From Clytia hemisphaerica (Eukaryota > Cnidaria > Hydrozoa > Leptothecata > Clytiidae), in assembly GCA_902728285.1 (NCBI GenBank), contig CACVBU010001205.1, forward strand, positions 248,001 through 312,000: a stretch of DNA of 64,000 bases, read 5' to 3'. Every line of letters begins with the position of its first letter. The stretch's first letter is position 1. This document shows, in pieces, positions 56,236 to 64,000 of this stretch. The position numbers were made by a program, and so were the translations under genes. Below the pieces are notes generated by a model, which saw only the letters and a list, made by a program, of their open reading frames with translations, was not told where the DNA came from and did not search any database.

Positions 56236-59200
56236 TTAATTTTCTGTGTATGTACCGAGAAACTGTCCGATCATAGGGTACCATTTCTGTACATCAGGAT
56301 GGAAAAATTTCACTTCTCCATGGTTGTTGTTATCTGGTAGTGACAAAACAAACAATTCAATGTAATATTCATCACCTTCTATTAATTCTGCAGACTCTGG
56401 TGTTTCTTGGAGTAAAGGATATCTAAAAAAAAAAATAGTTAGAAATGATTTTTGAAAAAAATATTCGAAAGTGAAATTTCGAGTTTAACTCGAATGGGAA
56501 AGTCTGCTTATTTCTTTGAATTATAGAGAGTTTCGAATCAAACAAAATATCAACAGTGAAGTTGGTTATTTTAGTTCTACTTCAAAGGGCTATAACTTTT
56601 TATCCAGGAATGACAAAAACAATCTGAGCACAGATTTGAAATCTGCAAGGCTTGAATTTTCTAAATGGCCTGATGTCATGATTTCTTCATTTTTCTTCTT
56701 TAGTTTTACAAAATCTTTAATCTTTTAGATTATTCTCCTTGGAAATATCTTTCTAACATAGCATGCATGGGTGTTAAAAAAAGGTCAAAAAACTATATAA
56801 AGTGTCCACATACTTTTGATAAAACTTACTCAAGATCAAAGAAATCACTTGGATACGGAAGTTTTAGAATCTCTATCTTCTGACTTTTACGGTGATCCGA
56901 ACTTAAGTAAAATTCACATTTGCGATCGCAAAAAACTCGAAACTTGTATCTTCCGGTTGTTGGTGGTTTGAACAAGCCTTGGTAACTAACAGCGGCGCCA
57001 TCTTTAATTTTCAAGCCAAGACTCATAAAATCATCTTGTCGACCAGTTTGAATGGGATTGTCTGGATATTCTGCGCTTTCTTTGAAAGTCACAATATTAC
57101 CTGTCTCTGCTTTGTTTTCGTATAATTTTACCAAGACTTTTCCAACAACTGAAAACACAAAAATCAGATTAGACAAAAAAACTTCATAAAAACAGAGGTA
57201 ATAAAAGCATACCATCAAAAACAATTATAGAAATGATATGATAATAAACTATCTGGACAGAAGCCTTTTTCGCTTCATCCTGAAATTTCATCAAAAAATG
57301 TTTACAAAACAATAACAAAACAATAAATCTACGAGACCCCGGGGTTTAGGCGTACTTATAGAGTACCTAGTCCCACTAAGGCTCAAAAAAAGAGGAAAAT
57401 TTCAACTTTTTACCAATTGAAAAATAGAAGCTTGGTTAAATCAGTCCGTAATGAGAGGTCGTAAAACTCAAAAAATAATATTGGAGATTTATTACCACTT
57501 CGTGTACTAGGGCTGTAGAATGCTTGGTACCATAGCTTCCATAGGCATAGCGAGATACCCTGCGAAATTTGTGGATGAGAGCAGCTTTTAGAACACTGTA
57601 ATCATTGTCTTTGTTTTATCAAAAGATAATGAATATGTCATAAAAGTCTGCACTCCCTCATACATTTTGCAGGGTATCTCGCTTTGCCTATGTCTTCGTG
57701 TAATGTTGACATACCTTATCTAATTCCGCAAGAGCAACTATCTGGTCTGGAAAGTCGTTTCAAGTTAGATTGATTTTTTTTAATATCTTATCCAGAAGGT
57801 TTTATATATAAACTTTTTAAAGACCAAATATAGTTTCTATGACGAAATTAGACAAGGTGTCGACATTACACGAAGTTACGAAGCTTCTATTTTTCAAAGG
57901 GTAAAAAGTTGAAATTTTCCTTCTTTTTTCGACCCTTAGTGGGACTGAGATTAACTTTCTGATTTGTATAGGTACGTACGCCGTGTTAAATTTGCGTGCT
58001 GCACCTCCGAACCCTGATTTCTTTTTCTTAAAAAGGTGATACTTAGAAAGATTAGTAAAAGTGAAAAAAAAACTCACTCTTAGGGTACTTCCAGAAGCAA
58101 TGCACAAACATATCAGGAAAAGTATTGTATATAACATATTACCTTGTGGTAAATGACGAAAAAAGAATGAGGTTGCCCAACCACAAATATCTTTAGTCAA
58201 AATGGCTGCCTGCTGTAAATTCCAATCTCCTGTATAGACCGAGAAGCATCTTGTATCGTAATACAAATAGTTCTCTTGAAGCGTGAAATAAATAAGTAGA
58301 AAATAAACCGGTTAGGTAATATATAGCTCTTACCGATAAACGTTCCGTTTGAAACATTCCGTTTGAGCAGTAGCGTGATGGATCGACCAAAATATGGGTA
58401 TTTCATACCCGGCGGAACAACCGTTAAATAAAGTGGTGAGGCTGAAGGCTCAGATGGGATAAAATTCACTAGGAATTTGAAAAAGAAATCTCATGTTCTC
58501 AAACGTGGGGCATGAGGTTGAAGTCTCCCCAGTCTCCCCACTTCCACCGGGCCTGTATTATAACTCCTTTTGGCTGAAAAACTGCTAACAGTAGGGTGTA
58601 AAGTAGCCAAGGGGCACAAAAATTAGTAATCAGAGGCTTCTTTTGCCCTCCCTTGATTTACTTATATTATTCAAGAAAGTCACTTACGGAAATCGACATG
58701 AAATGTTTGATAAAACATTTGCATATCAGCATTGGGGCAACTACTACTGATAACCATGCGCTTATTCTGTGAGTCTCGACAAACCATTTTCCCTGAACAA
58801 TGATGTATCAATCTACCAAGTTCCCTATCGAAGCTGAAATAAGCAGCTCGGTTTGTGTTACAGATCTGTATATCATTTTCAACAGTAACAAGTTCCTTGA
58901 CTCCATGCCCAATCTCGCAATCTCTCAGGCCCTTTAAGTGGTTCTGAAACGAAAATTTTCTTTTCCCTCTTTTTTAAGATCTCTCTGGTACAGTCTAAAA
59001 AACACCGACAGAGTTATATGTTCAATGAAAAGGCCTCACGCATCAATCAACACTTTTAAAAGATTATTTAATAAACGAAATCTTATTCTTGTAAACATTC
59101 TTTTAAGAAATAAATAAGAGAGAGAGTTAATTGGTTTATGCTCAAAAGAACGAAAGAATTGCGTCTTCCTTTTAAATTTGATTACTGGCTTATTGCGTAA

Positions 59201-60213
59201 GAATCTATTTGTCAATCAACCATTTTTAACAAACAGGTTTACCCATTGGCCTGTACCATCCATTTCTTGAGTATTTTCTTGGAGAAAATATATCTTTCCT
59301 ACATTCCGTGCGATACAAAATTGAAAATTCGTGATTTTCTTTTTCCAAGGCAGTAGGGAGGAGAGCGGGCATATTGAAAGTACCTCTGTAGTGGAGGGTT
59401 TCATTGTGCAATATAGTTAAAATACGGCTTGAACTTTGAACTCAAGTGAAAATACTGAAGTTTTGGTAATTCTTTCGTGCATAGAGAAAAGACTACAAAT
59501 ATATCTTTCACTATTGAGGTAGTTTTGAATAGCCACCTGCTTGAACTACTCGTGTACAAAAATTGAGATGAAAAGCTCAACGCTGTATCCCGCGGAGGCG
59601 CCATTTTATGTATTTTTTAGCGATTTTCTCCACATTAATGAAATTCTATGTAAATATTTCACCGACTTGATGGGTATCATTGTAACCATATTAAAATTCA
59701 ATCTTTTTCCGTCATGAAGTCGAAAAGATTTCTAAAAAATGAATTTTTTTGAAAGAGTTATGATGTTTCAAAAATGGTTGGTAGAATCAACTTTATTTCC
59801 GAAAAGAAATCCACTTAAAGGGCCTGAGCTCGATTTTGTGGCATGAGACATGAAGTTGTGGCTTTGTTTACTATATGAGTCAGTCTGGTAAATCCAGTAT
59901 CAAAATGCTCAAATCCAGTCTCATCTACAATAGAGCTAGTATCATCGTTACGATCTCTATCGATTAATTCGCATTTCCAATTTTCATCGATTCTTTTATC
60001 GATGTTAAATGATTTACATTGATCATGGTATAAACATTCATCTGCACAGTCATATTCTGTCTCCACTCTGGTGGTCTTGAATGGTGGTCTCGCATGGCGT
60101 TTATTGAAGCCTCCGTACATCTCAAATGTTGCCTCGTTTATATCAGGCAATCGTATAATATTTGAACAATTATAAAGTTGGAGCATGGAGGCAAGTACAA
60201 TCAAATATCTCAT
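56236..60213 (-). CDS. Secreted PAN/Apple + PA14-like protein
   Basis: Six exons, 60213-59872, 58943-58688, 58468-58334, 58274-58143, 57148-56830 and 56422-56236, join in phases 0, 1, 1, 1 and 2 to 457 codons (456 residues). The start MRYLIVLASMLQLYNC is a signal peptide. Residues about 45-112 are a PAN/Apple module (DCADECLYHDQCKSFNID, then WKCELID). Residues 115-288 are cysteine-containing but unclassified (SFDRELGRLIHHCSGKMVC could be a lectin-like beta-trefoil strand; this is weak). Residues about 289-395 look like a PA14 domain: KVLVKLYENKAETG, AVSYQGLFKPPTTGRYKFRV and a CDRKCEFYLSSD strand. A short C-terminal beta-rich tail follows. Both module types bind glycans or proteins outside the cell; the specific role is unknown. 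An alternative reading is two genes, or an internal promoter, because a second signal peptide lies in intron 4 and splices in frame onto the same last two exons (see 57,213-58,137). Exon 1 can also read through its donor to a stop at 59,815. Confidence 0.75.
57213..58137 (-). other. Alternative first exons for the PA14 part
   Basis: Within intron 4 of the PAN/PA14 gene, 58137-58078 encodes exactly 20 codons, MLYTILFLICLCIASGSTLR, an excellent signal peptide followed by a donor (GTGAGT). Exon 57279-57213 (DEAKKASVQIVYYHIISIIV plus FD) has AG and GT borders and runs from phase 0 to phase 1. It joins in frame to exon 57148-56830 and the last exon, giving a 210-residue secreted PA14-like protein. 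The ATG is only 6 nt beyond the donor of the upstream exon. Confidence 0.5.
57350..57955. repeat. Element with inverted GTCCCACTAAG arms
   Basis: TAGTCCCACTAAGG...GAGGAAAATTTCAACTTTTT (57,366-57,430) is mirrored at 57,885-57,950. A second inverted pair, AGCGAGATACCCTGC and GCAGGGTATCTCGCT, lies inside. It overlaps the intron between the alternative exon cluster and exon 4. Confidence 0.7.
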
Positions 60214-61284
60214 GTTGATGTAGTTACAAGTTTCTAGTTTCCGTTGTATTCCTGCTAAGTTGAACGCCCGTTGATCGGCAAATCCAAAAAAGGGTCTTGT
60301 GAAAAATGATCAACTTGCACTTATTACAAAGAGCTTTAATAACACAACTTTAAAAGAACTTTTATGCTCATTCGAATTATGAAAATTTAAGATTAGTAAA
60401 AGTTTTATATAGTTTTACAATATTGGTATGCAGCTGAAATCTCATACATAGAAAATAGTTCTTTAACAAATGATAAACGAAAGGTAGACTATAGCACAGA
60501 CAATTCCAAAGGCTAACAATATTTCATTTGACCCATTTGACCACCTCTTACGTTGACTGTTCCGTGATCGCATACAGAAATGTCCCCTCTGGCACAAAAT
60601 TTATGTCTGCTTTCTCCCTCTCTCTGTGCTCACTTTGGTGTTAAATTCTTTCCTTTTTGTTATGTTTTCTGTATCTGATATTCGATGATTTTTTCAGTCG
60701 CCCTTTATTTAAACCCCAGATTTATTCATTTCCTTAAAAGGGAAAGCAATTTTGACATTTGTTTGATTTCCTTTTAAAACTATCCGTTCATTGATGAAAA
60801 TGATTTTAGGGGGATACTGACTGCAAGAATGCAAACATTATTTCTCAATACCCTATCCATCCTATTCTTGAATTCCTCGATTGATCTCCGTTTAGCTCAT
60901 CCCTAAGTTCATCTAATGGATGCTTATATATATTCGAATCCATCCGGTCTTCGGTATATTTCTTGCCAGGTCATTTCTGGCAATACTTCAATATTTTATG
61001 CAACATTAAAAGAAAGGATTCATATAAATTATTCTGCTCATACAATATGAAGAAACTCTCAAAATAATTGTTTAATATTTAGCTATTCATAAGTATATCT
61101 TTATCAGGAAGTTTTGAAAAGTTCCTCAAAATCTCCCCTACCTTTCCGAACATTGATATTTGGATCAGGAAAAATTTTTTTCTTTCAATTTTACGTCAGT
61201 TTTCAGAGACATCCTGTAGAAATGAAAATTGCATATGCACTATAGAACTATATCTTTTACTTTCAATTTTATGTCATTTTTACA
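60214..61284. other. Upstream region of the PAN/PA14 gene, nothing recognised
   Basis: AT-rich intergenic DNA. The promoter of the minus-strand gene should lie at its left end; no unambiguous core element is seen. Confidence 0.4.
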
Positions 61285-61772
61285 TTTTTTATAAGAACAA
61301 ACTATATAAGAACATAAGGCTTCAATGGTCAATATGTTAAGAACAAGTTAGGAACATTTTAAGGCTTTGTGGACTCAAAAGTGTCCTTTGTCTTTGAAAA
61401 ATTGTCCAAATGGTCAAAATTAGAACATGCTTAGAACATTTTTAGTCTTAGAACTCAGAAGAACTCAAAACGTCTATCCTGCAAAAAGGAAGATTGGATA
61501 TACACTACATGTTTTTTATTTTATAAGCATTGCACTTGTAAGCATATATAGGCTCAGATATGGGGAAAAATTAAGCATATGGCAAGCATTACTTGAGCCT
61601 ACGAAAAATGTTTTTTTCCTGATTTTGGCTGGAATTTTACGGATTTCCAGTATTTCCCTAAATTTATGCTTTAGATTTAAGCATCCCCTCAAGCATTTTT
61701 CAGCCTTATTAAGCTTTCGACCTAAGCATCTCTGAGCCTGTTTTCGGATTTTTGTATGCTTATAAAAAAAAA
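61285..61772. repeat. TTTTTATAAGAAC-family element, copy 4
   Basis: It starts TTTTTATAAGAACAAACTAT, nearly identical to the start of copy 1 at 20,509, and ends GCTTATAAAAAAAAAC. It contains the same GTTAAGAACAAGTTA word. Confidence 0.75.
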
Positions 61773-61870
61773 CATGTATGTATATAGAACTATTCAAGAT
61801 TAAAGGCGTTCCACAAATAATCATGTAGATATTAAGCACCGTTCATAGACACCATAAAATAACGAAATGA

Positions 61871-62332
61871 ATTTAAAGGGATGATCAGATTGTTCGAGAT
61901 ATTTATCATGTGGATTCCGGAAAGTTTGGCCAAAATATCGTCCCAAGTGAAAAATTATACACAGTTATTGACTTTTGTCCCCCCTGAAAATAATCAGATA
62001 AGAAAATCCTCACTGCAAAATATTATGATATTTTTTCATCCCCAATGAATTTTCTGGCTCAAAAACAATAGAATTCAAATCCCCAGTCATAAAAAAATAT
62101 CAATCAATCCCCATCGAGTTTCCACCCGTTTTTTTTTCTATCATACTGGCTGAAAAAATCCTACCGGGTTAGTGAGAAGGGGGTGTAACATAAGAAACAT
62201 ATGTAAGAGCCCATTTTAGAAATTTCAAATCATGACATCTCGCAGACTTTGGAAAATCGTTATACAAAAATAGTTGGAGATTTTTCTGAAGACCACGCAT
62301 ACGTTTTTGAAGGCCAAATATCTCAAACCATC
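61871..62332. repeat. MITE of the 18,042 family split by a nested element
   Basis: The left arm ATTTAAAGGGATGATCAGAT is at 61,871 and the matching inner right arm CCAAATATCTCAAACCATC is at 62,313-62,332. Between them sits 61,930-62,187, a copy of the ACACCCCCTT family (ends AGTGAGAAGGGGGTGT). Confidence 0.6.
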
Positions 62333-62758
62333 ACCTCAAAATTTTCACCTAATAAGTAGGTTTCAAGCCAGAATGCAGGCTCGGATACAGAGGGAGGCTA
62401 TAACCAATGGAGGAGAGTGCACTTTATTATCGTATTACCTTATATGGAAACTAATTACTCTCCATGAATAAGATAGCCTGCCTCCTGTATCCGACCCTGG
62501 AAGGAAATAAAATTCAGAAAACTAAAACCAAGCAGGAATTACATGCGTTTTCTGTTTTTAAAAAAAGTTGCCCAATAAAGTTAAAGTATTAATCATAGTT
62601 CAAAAAAAAATCCATACATAATTTTGTCGTAAATGAGAACATCAAAGAACTAAAAGAAACAATTCAAATTTTCACTTGGTCAAATGAGCATATTGGAGTA
62701 TACCTGGAATCAGTATATATATAATGTTAAATTTCAGAAAATTAATTGACGAACAAAA

Positions 62759-63076
62759 TTACATTTTCTCCATGGTTAGATGATCAAACTGGTAGCCACC
62801 AAGTCCAGTACCACAACGTTTCAAATTCGTTATCAAGTGACCAAAAGTATTGATGCATTCCACAACAGAGTCTATATGACCATCTAAGAAGTGTTCTAGA
62901 TGAGCATCTTTATTTGCGTCTGCTGTAGATTTCAATGCGATTAGATGTGCATTTATTCTCTTTTCAATTTCAAGTGATTCTTGAAGGGCGTCATCGGGCG
63001 TTTTCCATTCAACTGGTGGCGTACTTATGTCTTGGAAACATACACGCCCTCCACGCTTGTTTTGATACTTTAAAAA
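62759..63076 (-). CDS. Ferritin, C-terminal exon only
   Basis: One exon of 105 codons plus stop, entered through an AG acceptor in phase 0; the rest of the gene lies to the right of the window. FLKYQNKRGGRVCFQDIS is the hallmark end of ferritin helix B and the start of the BC loop, followed by LEIEKRINAHLIALK (helix C), HITNLKR-like LITNLKRCGTGLGGYQFD and LTMEKM at the C-terminus. Ferritins store iron in 24-mers. The helix-C Glu of the ferroxidase site (LEIEK) is present. Helix D reads FLDGHIDSVVECI, one residue shorter than usual and without the conserved Gln of the (N/T)EQV motif, so ferroxidase activity may be reduced. The E62/H65-type residues are outside the window. Confidence 0.9.
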   Translation of the reverse strand, partial: FLKYQNKRGGRVCFQDISTPPVEWKTPDDALQESLEIEKRINAHLIALKSTADANKDAHLEHFLDGHIDSVVECINTFGHLITNLKRCGTGLGGYQFDHLTMEKM

Positions 63077-63162
63077 CTGAAAGAAAGATCTTTTTAAGGG
63101 ATTAAGACTAGGCTATGGCTGTCAACTAGATTTGATTTGTTCATGTGGTCAACAAAAGATTA

Positions 63163-63817
63163 TTTAAAGGGGAACTCAACAAATTTTGGATTTTTTTGTT
63201 TCTATCCTGAAATGGTTTGTTTCAACGATAAATTTCAAAATTTCAAGGTTGCAACTCTCCTTTCACTCTAAAAATTAGTTTAATGAGCTTTTAAATAGAG
63301 GCTCCCCTCTACTAAAATGGACTTGTTTATCAAATAAAAAAGACGCACTTTCAGCTGTTTTATGACGTAGCTGCATTCAGAAAGAGGAAGATGCTTATCT
63401 TCTCAGGCTAAAAATCAGTGAAGACAGGCCCTTCAGTAGCGGGTTTGTGACTAAATTTTTCTGTTTCTTGTTGGATTTTTTATTGTTATTCAGCTAAATC
63501 ACCCACAATTTACCAGGAATACTTTTCTATGTATTTATTTCTTATTTAAAACAGAACTCTGAAAACATACTGTAGTCATAACTGAATTTGTTCTGTTTTC
63601 TGAATACTTTGACGTCATAATCCAAAGAGAAGTCGATCTTTTTTAAAAAGAAAGGGGGTGATTTTTTGAACATATTTTTAACTGAAGTTAAGAGAGATTT
63701 TTCATGATTTTTATTTGAGAGATCGAACCTATATACTTTCTTTCTCATTTTTATACTTAATATTACCAAAAATCAGGAAAAAAATAAAAATGAAAAATTT
63801 GCTGAGTTCCCCTTTAA
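63163..63817. mobile_element. 655-bp element with TTAAAGGGGAACTCA ends
   Basis: TTAAAGGGGAACTCAACAAA at the left and GCTGAGTTCCCCTTTAA at the right are inverted with TTAA at both tips, another TTAA-type family distinct from the 44,340 one. It lies 87 bp from the ferritin exon, inside that gene's intron. Confidence 0.8.
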
Positions 63818-64000
63818 GTTGACTCTAGTTTAAACAGGGCCAAATTTCTGCCCTGCCAATATTAATTGTTATAGTAGGTAAAAAGTGGGCTGAAAAAGAT
63901 TTAAAGAAGTCATTGTAGTGACGTCATAATAGAGGGAAACACGTTGACTTTAGTCTGCTTATTTTCTACCCTTTTTGATTCACAATAAGAATAGGTATGG

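Noticed and set aside
59815-59871. Continuation of the PAN exon to its own stop codon
   Set aside because: A donor at 59,871/59,870 joins in phase to the next exon and extends the protein; the read-through stop is kept only as a possible isoform.
1-64000. CRISPR arrays, operons or bacterial-type features
   Set aside because: The direct repeats are minisatellites without spacers, and genes are spliced and polyadenylated, so the DNA is eukaryotic.

Overview
This window is animal nuclear DNA. It is AT-rich by eye, its genes are split by GT/AG introns, it has AATAAA polyadenylation signals, and most of the non-coding space is short inverted-repeat (MITE-like) elements. The protein set is extracellular modules (Ig, LDL-receptor A, FN3, PAN/Apple, PA14), a ferritin, a GRXCR-type protein and an animal CYP74-clan cytochrome P450. 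That mix fits a marine invertebrate, and a cnidarian is my best guess. The guess is inference only; no organism-specific marker is present.

Layout. Positions 1-16,227 hold a minus-strand modular receptor or adhesion gene (signal peptide, Ig, LDLa, FN3 x3) whose 3' part lies beyond the left edge. Positions 16,230-24,850 are intergenic and full of repeats. Positions 25,084-36,343 hold a 12-exon minus-strand gene for a 692-residue protein with an N-terminal membrane anchor, a probable SMP/TULIP-like lipid-transfer region, a long polar linker and a C-terminal C1 domain. Its start faces a plus-strand intronless GRXCR-like gene (36,775-37,587) across about 430 bp, so the two probably share a bidirectional promoter. 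An intronless CYP74-like P450 follows at 40,323-41,756. After a repeat-rich stretch comes a four-exon minus-strand gene (48,671-52,779) for a small secreted cysteine-rich protein with PAN-like and WSC-like halves. Next is a six-exon minus-strand gene (56,236-60,213) with PAN and PA14-like modules, and then the last exon of a ferritin (62,759-63,076).

The multi-exon models were assembled by hand from GT/AG sites, reading-frame phase and protein continuity. All exon phases join exactly and the complete genes end in frame, which is good internal support, but no transcript evidence was available. Interspersed repeats include several MITE families (8-bp hAT-like duplications, TTAA-like ends, TA/TTCGAA pogo-like ends), large fold-back elements, tRNA-derived SINE-like copies and minisatellites. 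Many sit inside the introns. The genes do not form one obvious pathway. Three of them encode secreted or cell-surface modular proteins on the same strand.
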